Shown here in pieces: positions 49,978 to 61,570 of a stretch of DNA of 64,000 nucleotides. The notes below the pieces were generated by a model. That model had not been told where the DNA came from. It saw only the letters and a program-made list of their open reading frames with translations, and made no database searches. The DNA is from Acanthochromis polyacanthus (lineage: Eukaryota; Chordata; Actinopteri; Pomacentridae). Within the stretch, counting starts at the first letter, position 1. Each line of letters starts with the position of its first letter. The stretch is from positions 4,508,251 to 4,572,250 of the forward strand of contig NC_067113.1 of NCBI RefSeq assembly GCF_021347895.1. Reading direction: 5' to 3'. Both the position numbers and the translations under genes were made by a program.

Positions 49978-52900
49978 ATGGCTCTACTTTCCTTACAACC
50001 TCCTGCGGTTTCCTGGAGTGCCCGGGTGAACCAAAGATCGCTTTTGAAGCGTGGAAAAAGTTGTACGACAACTATTTCCTTGCTATCGGGGGAAATGGCT
50101 TTTCCGCCGAGAGGAAGAGAGCCTTGATTATTCACTGCTTGGGAACAGAAGGACAACGAATCTACAGCACTTTGCCACTCGATAGTGATGACTATACAGG
50201 GACTGTGAGTGCTTTGGAAAAATACTTTTATCCAAAAGTGAACGTTGTTGCCGAGAGGTACCGTTTTCGCCAGCGAGCACAAGCGGTGGGTGAGTCTACA
50301 GATCACTATGTTGCAGCATTACGTGAGCTCGTTAAACATTGTGGATTTGGCAACATGGAGAATGAGATGCTGCGCGACCAGATTGTAGAAAAGACTAACA
50401 ATCCTCGAATACGTGAAAGACTGCTAATGGAGGAAAATCTGACTCTAGTAAAGACACTGGATATAGCTCAGCGCATTGAATCTGCCATAGCCAATGCAAA
50501 AGCCATTGCTGATACCGACACTTCAAAAGATGTTGCCGCGGTGCACGTGAGGAAAAAGAGCAATTTCAAAACAAAGCGGAGTACGCCAAAGATGGATGGA
50601 AAAAGCAATACATGCTACCGTTGCGGGTCAGAAAACCATCTTGCAAATGATAAATCTTGTCCTGCTAAAGACTGTAAATGTAAAATGTGTGGAAAAATAG
50701 GGCATTATTCTCGAGTTTGTAAATCCTCTGCTAAGCCTGTAAATGAAGTGTCCAATAAGAGTGATGATGTGATCGTGCCTGAAATAACTGTCTTGGCTGT
50801 GAACAGTGGTATTGACATTTCTAAGCTAATGTGTACTGCTACTATTACTGCACCTACTGCTCAGGCCTGTGATATTGAGATGCTTGTTGATACAGGGTCA
50901 GGTGTGTCTATACTGCCTAGTGATGTGTACCGTAAACACTTTAGTTTGAGTAAGCTAAATGAACCCAAAGTGCAACTGGTTACATATTCTAAGGATAAAC
51001 TGAATGTGTTAGGGTGTCTTAAAGCTACAATTACTTACCATAACAAGTGTGCTACTACTGACTTTTACATAGTCAAAACGGGAACACCAATACTCGGTAT
51101 GGACCTTTTTGCTGCTCTTGAGTTAGAGATAAAAGGAGGACAGTTGCTATCTGACATCTCTACAGTCAGTACAACCCTTCACCAAACCGAAGCCTCACCC
51201 AAACAAACAGTGAAAGCTCCAGTTGCGTTTGGATGCGCAAAAGACTTTGTTCACAAAGTAAAAGTGCGACCTGAAGTCAAGCCTGTGCAACAAAAGCTCC
51301 GCCGCTTACCTCTCTCAGTGCGTGATGCTGTATCAAATGAACTAAAGAACCTGGAAGAAAATGGAATTATTGAGAGGATTGACGCATCTGAGTGGGTATC
51401 CCCAATTGTGGTCACCCAGAGAAAGACCGGTGACATTCGTATGTGCGTGAACTTGAGGGAACCTAACAAAGCTGTCATTATAGATGGCCATCCTCTGCCG
51501 TTGATTGAGGACATAATGTCTGAGCTGCGTGGAGCTGTCATGTTCTCCACTCTAGACCTCAAATCTGCATATCACCAACTAAAGCTGCATGAAGATAGCA
51601 GGGGGCTAACGGCTTTTATTACACACGAAGGCCTGTACCGATATTGCAGAGTTCCATACGGACTTAGCTCCGCCCCTGCCGCCTTTCAAAAGATGATGTC
51701 AACGATCCTCAGTGGACTGGAAGGTGTTCAGTGCTACCTTGACGATGTCATTGTCTATGGAACTTCTGAAGCGGCGCACGAGGTAAATCTGAAGGCTGTG
51801 TTACGTAAAATAAACAACGCAGGCCTGAGGTTGAACATGGACAAATGCAAGTTTCGTCAAACTACTCTGAGTTTTCTTGGCTGCAAGGTCGGCTCAGACG
51901 GTCTGCTGCCAGATGACTCTCACGTAGCTGCAATCCTGAATGCTCCGCCTCCTACTGACCTTGCTGCACTGCGCTCATTCCTAGGGCTGACAACCTGGTA
52001 CAATAAATTTGTGCCCAACTATGCTGATGTTGTGGAGCCCCTGAGAGTTTTATTGCGAAAGAACAGTACATTTCAATGGAACGATGAACGTCAAGTGAGT
52101 TTTGACCAAGTCAGACAGCTGATTGTCAACAGCCCTGCACTGGCGCTATTTGACCCTGCCAGGCCTACCATAGTTTCTACTGATGCTTCAGACTATGGGC
52201 TTGGGGCCGTCCTTACTCAAATGGACAACAATGGTGAAGAACGTACTGTGGCTTTTGCCTCCCGCAGTCTGTCGGACGCAGAGAGGAAGTATTCCATTGT
52301 CGAAAAGGAAGCGCTAGCATGCGTTTGGTCTGTCGAAAAATGGCGAACATGGCTCTGGGGAAGAAAATTCCTTTTGCGCACTGATCATCAAGCGCTAACA
52401 ACACTCCTCACGACCAAAGGAAACAACCGTGCTGGCCTACGGATAGCCAGGTGGTCTGCGCGCCTGATGGAGTTTGACTACAATGTTGAATATAGAAAAG
52501 GTTCATTGAACAATGTTGCTGACTGTCTATCAAGACTTCCACTGCCAGAGACAGATCCTGCATATGCTGAAAATGTGGAGTCTGTTGCAACCATTCTCGC
52601 CGATCTAAGCGCTGTTTCTGAGGATGAGTTTGAGTCCGCCTGCCGTGACTGCCCGGTGCTAAAAAAGCTGTGTGCACAGATAAAAAGGGGCTGGCCGTCA
52701 AAGAAGAAAGCGGTTGATCCTGAATTACAGCCCTACTTCCTGATTAGACTTGAGCTTGTGGTCATAGAGGACTGTGTCATCAGAGGTACTCATCGTTTAC
52801 TCGTACCTGAGTCTATGCAGACAAGGCTCATTGATATCGCTCATGAGACACACCAAGGCATTGTTAAGACTAAACAACACCTCAGAGAACTATATTGGTG

Positions 52901-53930
52901 GTACAAGATGGACTCACAAATAGAGACATTTGTTAAAAACTGTACGACTTGCCGTCTGAACGATAAAACAACAGTGACCCATGATGCCCCGCTTCATCCT
53001 GTGCCCCTGCCAGCCGCTGCCTGGGAGAAGGTTTCAGTGGACATTGTGGGCCCGTTTGAGATAGCTCCTGCTGACTGTCGGTTTGCTATAACACTTGTGG
53101 ATTACCATAGCAAGTGGCCTGAAGTGGCTTTCGCTCCCCGTGCTGACACCGCTACTATGATCCAGTTCCAGTCCACTGTTTTCTCTCGAGAGGGGAATCC
53201 AAAAGAGCTGGTCAGTGATAACGGACCTCAGTTTGTCTCCACTGAGTTTGCTGAGTTTCTCAAGAGAAGGGACATTACACACCTAAAATCATCTGTATAC
53301 TATCCGAGAGCTAACGGGGAAGTAGAACGCTTTAACCGTGTTATTAAAGACTGTTTACAGACTGCTACAATCCAAAAACAACCATGGAAAACATTCCTGA
53401 GAACATTCCTGATGGACTACAGAGCGACACCTCATTCCACCACTGGTGTATCCCCTTCAGAACTGCTTCATGGACGCCGAATGAGAACAAAGCTGGTGAT
53501 TAAAGAGATGCCTGTACCGTCCACAGACGAGCACACTATACGTGAAAGAGTCAAACAAAAACAAATAAAATCAAAACAATACACAGATGCTCACCGACAT
53601 GCTAAAACAACAGAATTCTGGCCTGGTGACCAAGTCCGGGTTAGGAAACCTTGGAAAGTAAAGAAAGGAGAACTCAAGTTTACCAAACCAATGACTGTTC
53701 TAGCCAGAAAAAGTTCTAACAGTTACCTGCTGGATGATGGAAGAGTCTGGAACGGCTCACGCTTATCCGCATTGGCAGAGTTGAACCCAGAATCAAACTT
53801 GGACAATGTAATGAACTTTACGGAGCATGCGACTGACGAACCACTTCATCCTGAGTCTGCTTCTGCACTAAGACCTATCAGGATTAGAAACCCACCTAGT
53901 TGGACCCAGGACTTTGTCATGTCTAAATGA
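49978..53930 (+). CDS. Ty3/gypsy gag-pol polyprotein
   Basis: Uninterrupted from 49971 to the TGA at 53928-53930 (1289 residues counting from 50061). Domains in order, in that numbering: a gag region; two CCHC zinc knuckles, residues about 184-221 (the second CX2CX4HX4C); an aspartic protease with LVDTGSGVSILPS at about 274; RT with VPYGLSSAPAAF and the YLDD catalytic box at about 558; RNase H with STDASDYGLGAVL at about 703; integrase with an HHCC finger (about 915-960), VDIVGPF, SDNGPQF and NGEVERFNR. The frame from 49971 has no ATG before the homology begins. The natural ATG appears to be 49978, which is one frame off, so a one-base discrepancy near 50000-50012 is likely. Confidence 0.93.
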
Positions 53931-54073
53931 GGGCAAAAGAGTGTCTTATTTGTTTAACAGTCTTAGTGTAGATTCTGAGTTACATACTAAGTACTGAACG
54001 CAATATGTAAATGTTTTGTTGATACGTTGATAGTTCATTGCATAAGAAGTATCCTTTGTTGAAAAGGGGAAGA

Positions 54074-54271
54074 TGTTGTGTTCATGTGAAATAACTTTGC
54101 AGTATTACAGGCTGTTCATAAAAGAGTCCTACAGAGGGCGCTATCCCCAAGCTGTAGCAGGATAGGACCTAGAGCATGAGAGAAGAAGTGAAGACTCATG
54201 CTAATGAATAAAGCTACGTCCTGCCTGTTCCATTCTACTGTGTGGTGAATGTCTAATACCCACACACAACA
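54074..54271 (+). repeat. 3' LTR of the gypsy element
   Basis: 198 bp, identical to the 5' LTR, directly preceded by the polypurine tract and followed by the second CCCTG. Confidence 0.95.
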
Positions 54272-54276
54272 CCCTG

Positions 54277-54759
54277 AACCTACAGTCACACCAAAAATAT
54301 TACAAGATTGATGTTCTGAAGCAAATGGCAACTTTTCAGCTATGTGATAGAGTGAATATGTTGATAAGCTAGGGAAGCCAGCCATCAAATGTACATCAAA
54401 ATGATGAAGATGTTTTGAAACAAATGGCAAGTTTCAGCCACATTTCAGTTATTTTTTTCATTTTTTATTTGAGAAATAGTGCTGACAGAAAGTATTAAAA
54501 GCTACTTTGGTGTCTTGAGCAGTTATTTTACGCTTTTACAAGATGATCTATAATCAGCAATAATGTAGCTATTCAACCCTGTTACTTTATGAAACCCTGT
54601 AACCCTAATTTCAACCATTACTATATCATTTAATTGAAAATAATCAGAAATTACTTTCTCAGCGGAAAATGGTTTGACTTATTGTCCTTTAAAGAGTTTA
54701 AGCAATTATACACAAATGTGCTTTTCATGTACTTTGTTCAGGTTCCTTAGTGTTGGTAA
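54277..54759. other. Intron 3 segment, nothing recognised
   Basis: AT-rich, unassigned. Confidence 0.4.
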
Positions 54760-55265
54760 CAGGGTGCGCCAAGTTGAAAACGCGCTGCAGCTGGATCAGC
54801 ATGCCACATGCACTGCATTTCCAGCTGCGATCTGGTGTGTTTACCTGGAGCGGGCTGCAGCTCATTTGCATAAAGTAGACTGAACTCCTACTTTATGCAA
54901 ATTTGATGCGGCGTGTGGAGATTCCACGCATTGTGAAACTGTCCTCAAACATCTAAACTAGCCGTCGGTGAACTACAATGACAAATTCAGCTGCTGCACA
55001 GCTTATTTCTCGCCTCAAATGCTTTCAGAAATACTCTTCACTGAAGTGTTTTCGAAATAAAAGAGAAAGTTTTTGTGACCGAGCCGCTGTACTTATCCGA
55101 CATGCCTGCCAGACTGTTAAGCTGAAAGTGCGGTCATGTGACCCTGTAGTGGCCCAGCGTTGCTTGAGCGCTGTCATGTGACAATGTTGTGGTCCGCTAG
55201 TGACTGCCCGCCATCCGTGCGATTTTCAGATGTGGTGGGAAAATCACATCTAGTGGACATGCACC
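54760..55265. mobile_element. MITE-like element, related to the one at 63.4-64 kb
   Basis: It contains CTCATTTGCATAAAGTAGAC (54861-54880) and CACAGCTTATTTCTCGCCTC, both shared with 63390-64000 (the second in opposite orientation). Arms TTTGCATAAAGTAG (54865-54878) and CTACTTTATGCAAA (54888-54901) form a perfect hairpin with a 9-nt loop. Element boundaries are approximate; no transposase. Confidence 0.6.
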
Positions 55266-55329
55266 TACAGTCTACCTGGTCTGTGTGCTAGTGTTATATG
55301 TGAGCAAGTTTTAATGTTAATTTTATCTG

Positions 55330-55445
55330 TTTATTGTTTTTAATGTGACTATGCTGCTGTGCGCTTGGCCAGGTCTCCCTTGTAAAGGAGATCTCTGATC
55401 TCAATGTTATTAACGTCGTTAAATAAAAATGCTAAATAAATAAAA
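55330..55445 (+). mobile_element. L2-type LINE 3' tail
   Basis: GCTTGGCCAGGTCTCCCTTG, then AAGGAGATCTCTGATCTCAA and GTTAAATAAAAATGCTAAAT with an A/T-rich tail. This is the typical short 3' UTR end of L2-clade LINEs in fish. Confidence 0.75.
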
Positions 55446-55689
55446 AATATGGTTTTAGTTCCGACTGCTACAGTTATCGTAGCACTGAGACTGTTTTACA
55501 ATGTAAAGCGCTTTACAAATAAAATCTATTATTATGATTGTTATTATTTTCTGTTTCTCTGGGAGGCCTGTGCAGGAAGCAATATAAACTAACAAAGTGT
55601 TTTACCTGCCATGGCTTCAAACTAAAGCATTGGTCTCATGAGCTACCCTAGAAGACTCCTGTCAGACACAGTTAAACTTAATGCCCTTC

Positions 55690-55800
55690 AATTAAATTCA
55701 ATTTTATTTATATAGCGCCAGTTACAATTCAGATTGCCTCAGCATGCGTTACAGAACCCATATGTCCGAACCCCCAGAAGATAAAGCATGTGATATACAC
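55690..55800 (+). repeat. Short dispersed repeat (TTTATATAGCGCC type)
   Basis: AATTCAATTTTATTTATATAGCGCCAGTTA-type sequence (split here as AATTCAATTTTATTTATATA and GCGCCAGTTACAATTCAGAT) followed by GCGTTACAGAACCCATATGT. A common short repeat in teleosts. A worn relative is at 56245-56440 (CAGTTTTATTTATATAGCAT). Confidence 0.65.
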
Positions 55801-56244
55801 AATTGCTGAGTCAACACAACTTTTCATGTCTTCTGGTTAGTGTGCCCTTGCTTGGGTTGTATCTATTCTCAGATGTATGTCGCTTTGAACATCCTTACAC
55901 TACACTGCTCATGAGCTGGTACTTAATCTAAAAATCCAAATACTTGTGATTGTCATGCAGATGCAACACCACAACAAATGAAGGATGCACATCTCAAATG
56001 CAACTGCAATGACCATGGTTGCATTACATCTCTCTTCAGGTTCTTCCAAAACATTCCAACTGAATTACAGTACAATAGAACTTCGACTTGGTCATTCCAA
56101 AATGCAGACCTTCTTCCTGCTTAACCACTTTTTGTTAGAGCAACTTTTTAGTGTTTTTCAGGGTTGTTGTCTTGTTGCAAAACCCAATTCTTATTGAGAT
56201 TCAGTTCACTGACAGATGTGCTGATATTTTGCTCCCTGTTCAAT

Positions 56245-56440
56245 CAGCTCAATCAGTTTTATTTATATAGCATCAGTTCACCATATAAGTCATCTCAGGA
56301 CACTTCATTAGTAAGTTCAAAACCCTACAATATTATAGAGAAAATTCAACAAAACTCAACAAACTCAAATTATTTGGAATTCACTGATATAATTCAGAAT
56401 CCGTTAATTAATGATGGTGAGCAATCCCGGCCCAAATGCA
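56245..56440 (+). repeat. Second, more decayed TTTATATAGC-type repeat
   Basis: CAATCAGTTTTATTTATATA then GCATCAGTTCACCATATAAG and GAGCAATCCCGGCCCAAATG. Colinear in its first half with 55690-55800. Confidence 0.5.
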
Positions 56441-57430
56441 ACACAACAGGCCTAAACGATGCTACCACCAACACCATGTTTCACAGATGGGATAAGGTTC
56501 TTAAAATGGAATGCAGTGTTTTCCTCTCTTGAAACAGAACATTTTTAATTTGAACCAAAATGTTCTATTTTGGTCTCATCTATCTACAATACATTTCTCC
56601 AGCAGCCCTCTGACTTTTCCACATGACCCTCAGCAAACTGAAGATGGGCAGAAATGTTCTTTTTTGGACAACTGTGTTTTTCCAAAGTCATGCACATTGT
56701 TGTCATTTAGTGTTCTCTTGATGATGGACTCTAACATGAACATCAGCCAATGTGAGAGGCCTTTAGCTGCGCAGAACTTCCCCTGGGTTCCTTTGTGACC
56801 TTGCCTACTAATACACATCTTTCTCTTGGAGTTGCCTTTGTTGGTCAACCACACCTGGGAATGGTACAGCAATCCTGAATTATATCTACATTCCATCTGT
56901 TTAATGCTGCATTGGTGAATTCCAAGCTCTTTACAGATTGTAACTTTCACCAACCTCATAACAACATTCTCTGCCATTCTCAGAAATCTTCTTGCCATGA
57001 TACGCTTCCATGGATAAATGTTGTGAGGATCAGACTTTAACAGATCCCAGTGGATTGTTTGATGAGGTGCAAAACTGACACATGATTGATTGAAAACACT
57101 CAATTTTAATTTCACTTTCAAACTAACTGCTAATCCTAGAGCTTTATTTTCACCATTTGCACACTTGTGATATTTGATTATTTTCCTCAATAAATAATTT
57201 ACTGAGAATAATATTTTTATCTCATTTAATTTTCTTGGGTTCTCTTTAGTTAGTTTTAGGAATTCTAATACAATTTAATGATTAATGCAGAAAATTTTAA
57301 AGGGTCTACAAACTTCCCCAGCTCTTTTAGGGAACTGCTGAGTCTTTGCTTTGGTGAAGTTGCAGTGTCCTACAAAATATTTTCCCCTTTCAAACTTTTC
57401 CTCTTTAATTCAACATTTAATCACGGTGAA
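56441..57430. other. Decayed repeat-like region, no gene
   Basis: 56441-57200 resembles the interior of the family ending in CACCTATAAAAAGTATTCAC (TGTTGTCTTGTTGCAAAACC at 56165 and TTGATTGAAAACACTCAATT at 57085 are typical neighbours). No intact ORF or ends. 57200-57430 is unassigned. Confidence 0.35.
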
Positions 57431-57439
57431 CTGAATTGA

Positions 57440-57899
57440 TAGCCTAGCCGCGGCAACGAATTTAATTCTCTGCCAGGGTCGGTCTAGATACCCTCGGTAA
57501 GCCTCGAGGTTGAATGTTCCTAAAACTGGCCGACGAATCACCATGAAGTGTAGAGTCAGAAGGCGGGCGTAACTAAGTGACGACAGAGGCACGACGATTC
57601 TGACAGAAACAACCATAGAAACAAGGATAGACAAGAAGATTAGCCGAGCCGCGCTAGACAACCCACGGCAACGAATTTAATTCTCTGCCAGGGTCTTCAG
57701 ACCTGGGTCTGAACTCCCGCATCCTCTGATGTCTGGCGCTCTAGGAACTACATCAGCCTATTCGTTGCGCTGATTGGCTGTATACCTACCCAACTGCTGC
57801 AGAGTGATTTGAAAGACAACCTTTTTAGCCTGCCTCCCTCCCTGTCGAGAGTTCCTAGACCCTTGCGTCTTCAGACCTGGGTCTAGCGCGGCTAGGCTA
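57440..57899. mobile_element. Element with 9-bp target duplications (copy B), internally rearranged
   Basis: The ends TAGCCTAGCCGCGG at 57440 and GGTCTAGCGCGGCTAGGCTA ending at 57899 are flanked by CTGAATTGA (57431-57439) and CTAAATTGA (57900-57908), a 9-bp duplication with one mismatch. It aligns with the reverse complement of copy A at both ends, but lacks the helicase segment. A second left end, TAGCCGAGCCGCGCTAGACA, lies inside at 57641. It is therefore a deletion/duplication derivative. Confidence 0.75.
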
Positions 57900-58369
57900 C
57901 TAAATTGAGCTTTTTTGGCAACAATTTACCAAAAGACTTTCATTTGAAAGTGAAAACAGAATTCTACATATTAATGCCAATTAATTGAGAACATAAGATG
58001 TAAAATAAGTGATTGCATAAATTTTACAGTGAAGCTACAAACTCAACACAGGTGTAGCCAAATAATGCTTAGAGAAATAAATATCATCTGAGTACTGTCA
58101 ATGTCTCTCAAGTGATTATAGTATAAAGACAACTGTATCTGGAACACCCAGTCACAGGTGAATCAGCACCCCCGGCAACAACGACAGCATAAAGACAAAA
58201 GAATACTCCAAACAACTCCATTAAACGTTTACTGAAAAGCATAAGTCTGGGGATGGAAACAAGAAACTTTCTAAGTCAATGAATATCTCTGAGAGTAGTT
58301 TCATCCATCACTAAGAAACTGGAAGGAATATGACACAGATGTGAATCTACCTAGAACACACTATCCACA

Positions 58370-58990
58370 AAAGCTGAGTGACCATTCAAGAAAGAGGACA
58401 GTCAGAGACGCCATCAAGACATCTATAATCCTTCTGAAAAGAGTTACAAGCTTCAGCAGCAGAGATGGAAAAGACTGCGCATACAACTATCGTATGTCTT
58501 GGACCAACTCTGACTGGTTCTTTGTCAGTCAGCGCTTTATAGGAGAATGGTGAAGAAAAAGTCACTATCAAAAAATTCCATCTTAAATCTCGGCTAGAGT
58601 TCAGCAAAAGGGAGACTGAAGGCAACTGAAAGACAGTTCTTTGGTCTGATGGCACCCAGACTGTGCTTTTGGCCATTAGACTAGATGCCACGTTTGGCGG
58701 ACACCAAACGCTGCACATGAACAGAAACACATCATCTTCCTCATCAAGCATGGTGGTGGCAGCATCATGATATAGGGATGCTTCTCTTCTAGCAAAGCTA
58801 TGACCGAAAGCATACAGCCAAAACAACACAGACATGCCTGAAAGAAAACAAGGTGAATGTTCTGGAGTGGCTGAGTCAGAGCCCAGAACTCAATCCAACT
58901 GAGAATTTGTGGCTGGCCTTGAAAAGGGCTCTACACTAATGATTCCCGTGTAACTTGACAGAAGTTGAGCAGCTTTGCAAAGAAGAATGA
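58370..58990 (+). pseudogene. Decayed Tc1-like transposase
   Basis: Readable words include DHSRKRTVRDAIKTS and, across many frame changes, TVLWSDGTQTVLLAIRLDAT-like and KHGGGSIMI-like stretches, then [20 protein letters not shown], the final acidic block of the DDE domain (SPDLNPIENLW). Very old and inactive. Terminal repeats were not secured. Confidence 0.65.
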
Positions 58991-59379
58991 GGTAAAACTG
59001 TAGTGTAAAGGTAGATCGAGACCTATCCACACAGATTAAAGGTTTCAGATTCAGATTAGTTTGTTGTCATCCATAAAAATCCCATCGGAGATGCACTGCA
59101 GAATGAAATGATGATGCAGGGAACAATAGTGGTGGGTAGTGCAATGAATGTAAATAAATAAGTGAAAATGGAGATTAAATAAGAAGTTATCACACATGTT
59201 CCAAGGTAATAACACAGGCTCAGTGCTGTTATTGTGGCCAAAGGTGCATCTACTAAACATTGACTTGCAGTAGAAGAACACTTTTGCAAAAACATATTTA
59301 AAGTTGTTTAATATATTTAATTCATTGACATTACTTTGTATAAATCTCAGAGATTAAAATGTTAAGGTTCTTTTTGGGG

Positions 59380-59645
59380 GTGACCAGGACATCAGAGGGA
59401 CAGTGTATGTTAGATGCTGTGGAGATAAACCCAAACAGACCAGACTGAAATAGTTTGGACATGAACAGAGGAGGGAAAGTGAACATGTTGGTAGAAGGAT
59501 GCTGAGATTTGAACTGCCAGGCAGGAGGCCTGCATGAAGATTAAAGAGGAGGTTTATGGATGTAGTGAAACTGGACATGAAGTTAGTTGGTGTGAGAGAG
59601 AAGGATGCAGAGGATAGGGTTAGGTGGAAGGAGATGATTCGTTGT
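59380..59645 (+). pseudogene. RTE-type LINE, C-terminal fragment
   Basis: Worn coding sequence ending LDMKLVGVREKDAEDRVRWK then EMIRCG, matching the (GVxxxDAxDRxxWRxMIRCGDP) C-terminus of RTE/BovB LINE ORF2 proteins. The upstream part (GGLHEDxRGGLWM) is also LINE-like. Stops are frequent. Confidence 0.65.
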
Positions 59646-59649
59646 GGTT

Positions 59650-60201
59650 CGAACGATTCAAATGATTCATTATCATGTGCAGTAAAAACAAGTTATCAAT
59701 GAAAGTATTAGCTCCGTGTATCGCTTAAATAACATCAGGGATATCCCTGTGTGTGTAACTGTCAAGTCATGTATAGCCCAATTCTTGTTTCATTACATAC
59801 AACTGTCCACACAAAAGCAGTAGCCTAAGTAAATTAATATCTTTAGCCTTAATCTCTCTATTGCAGACACTTTTTCTGAACCAACCAACTTCACACAGTT
59901 GCTTCTGATTTCTTGTGTGTACTCACAGGGCACTGCGGCGCTGCATTAATTCCCTGTATTAAGTGGTCAAACCATATTCTGCAGACACCTTGCTTTTTCT
60001 GGAACTCTCTCCTATCTGACAGCCGTTATGTAATTACTGCAGAGGTCAAAACACGTCCCAGACATGCATACAGACAGGTTATTTTCCTCTGTCTTTTGCC
60101 TCTAATGTCTTTCCTACACCTAGCTGTCACTGGCTCTACCACTACGTGCTTGGGGCTGCAGATCGTGTGTGGAATCACTAAACAGCGTCTCTCTCTTTCT
60201 T

Positions 60202-60234
<33 letters not shown>

Positions 60235-60577
60235 TTATTTCTATGTATGTTTCTGTGGGTCTCCTCAAACCCCAGCCTCCGCCTGTAGTGACACCGCGGA
60301 TCTGTACTTGATGCATACGGACCAGCGGTGACACATTGCGGATCTTTCCGTAGTGCCGGAAAGAGAGCGGGAGGAGGAGCAGAATCTCTTTATTTTTCCC
60401 CCCCGGAGCGGCTCTGCGCAAGTAAAGAGACGAACACGGCCAACACGGCTGAAGCTTTCATTCTCTTTGATACAGAGAGGGCTAAAAAGGCAAGAAACTC
60501 GCCCCGCAGCTGTCACGTGGAGGCAGTCAGTGTAAAATGTTGCATCGCACCAAGTAACAATGTGGAAGGTAACTTAC
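59650..60577. other. Intron 3 near exon 3, with CT/GT microsatellite
   Basis: 60190-60233 is a (TC)n(TG)n run. 60290-60560 is GC-richer than the rest, consistent with the edge of the promoter-proximal region around exons 1-3. No gene is recognised. Confidence 0.45.
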
Positions 60578-60645
60578 CATGTTGACTTCAGATACCATGT
60601 CAATACTGGCGATGTCTATGCTCATGCCAACATCCACTGGGGCGC
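60578..60645 (-). CDS. gabrb1: gabrb1 exon 3: first extracellular beta strand
   Basis: This 68-bp exon has an acceptor ending CCACAG and a donor ATG|GTAAGT. It encodes (G)APVDVGMSIDIASIDMVSEVN followed by Met, a strand that lines the subunit interface. PVDVGM is the beta1 form; beta2 has PVAVGM and beta3 PVCVGM. It ends in phase 0, matching [10 protein letters not shown] at the start of exon 4. A polypyrimidine/CT-GT microsatellite lies about 350 bp downstream in intron 3. Confidence 0.95.
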
Positions 60646-60673
60646 CTGTGGACATTATGACAGCAGAGCCTTA

Positions 60674-60880
<207 letters not shown>

Positions 60881-60932
60881 TTACAGGGCCCGTGTGGAAT
60901 AAAGCATAGCACGTGTTAGGATCAGACTTCAC

Positions 60933-61012
60933 CTTTGCGCCCCGCAGACTACAGTGACGAGCAGAGACATGCAGAAGAACCCCCAGCATCCGCGATCCGG
61001 AGTAATCCACAT
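60933..61012 (-). CDS. gabrb1: gabrb1 exon 1: start codon and signal peptide
   Basis: The exon encodes the N-terminal 26 residues plus two bases of a split Ser codon. It begins MWITPDRG and continues into a hydrophobic stretch (FFCMSLLVTVV) ending CGAQ, a typical cleavable signal peptide; human beta1 likewise starts MWTVQNR. The start is supported by an in-frame TGA three codons upstream and by conserved Met-Trp in the family. The donor is AAG|GTGAAG. Exons 1, 2 and 3 lie within 435 bp, separated by introns of 93 and 102 bp, in contrast to the very long later introns. This leader is the least conserved part of the family, so the assignment rests on position, phase and signal-peptide character. 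Confidence 0.85.
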
Positions 61013-61442
61013 TGCTAGTCAACGACTTCGGCACAAGATCTCAGGGATGCAACTTAGGCTGCAAAATTATTCCAAGAGCAACGCATGCGCGTCGTTTCAC
61101 CAACATCCAAGAGTCAATGGCGAAGTGAGACCAGACGACTCTGGATAAAAATGTATCCGAGAGGCAGAAGAAAGCAAAAAATAATTAGGCTACAAGAAAG
61201 ACGCATTTACCGATGTGGATGATTCGCCTAAAGAGAGAAGCACACAGACTCTGTAGCTAGCCCCCTCCAGCAGCCCTCTGCGCCTCTTCCAGCAGACACA
61301 GCAGCGTCCGCAGCTGATCTGCGTCAAGCTCGTCTCCCCGCTGCCGCTCAACTTGAAGACGTTCAATATTGAGTACAGAGCGCGACTCCACGGTCACCTT
61401 TAGTCAGCCTGAGAGAGGAGGGAGAGAAAGGGGAGAGATGGG

Positions 61443-61478
<36 letters not shown>

Positions 61479-61570
61479 AACTAGGACGTGCAGTACAAGC
61501 ACGTCCTCGGATCTGCGCATTTTCGGTGCTTCGCCGGGCAGCGTCACGGACTGCACACCAACTTAATTAA
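61013..61570 (-). promoter_or_regulatory. Putative 5' UTR and promoter region of gabrb1
   Basis: The 550 bp upstream of the start codon are richer in G, C and CpG than the surrounding AT-rich DNA, as expected for a neuronal receptor gene promoter. They include a pure GA run of about 30 bp at 61446-61473. No clear TATA box or transcription start could be assigned by eye. An in-frame TGA lies nine bases before the ATG. Call based on position and base composition only. Confidence 0.4.
61446..61473. repeat. GA dinucleotide run upstream of exon 1
   Basis: Pure (GA)n of about 14 units in the presumed promoter/5' UTR of gabrb1. Confidence 0.9.

Larger units (their letters stand above)
49749..54271 (+). 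mobile_element. Complete Ty3/gypsy LTR retrotransposon
   Basis: The two 198-bp LTRs (49749-49946 and 54074-54271), beginning TGTTGTGTTC and ending CACACAACA, are identical by eye over their whole length. A 5-bp target duplication CCCTG flanks the element (49744-49748 and 54272-54276). A primer-binding-site candidate TGGCGACGAGG starts 4 bp after the 5' LTR. The polypurine tract GAAAAGGGGAAGA (54061-54073) abuts the 3' LTR. Between them is a single gag-pol ORF. The order protease, RT, RNase H, integrase places it in Ty3/gypsy. LTR identity implies recent insertion. Confidence 0.95.

Noticed and set aside
50061..50063. TTG at 50061 as the start of gag-pol
   Set aside because: The frame is open 90 bp further upstream with gag-like sequence, so this codon is merely the first start-like triplet, not a likely initiation site.
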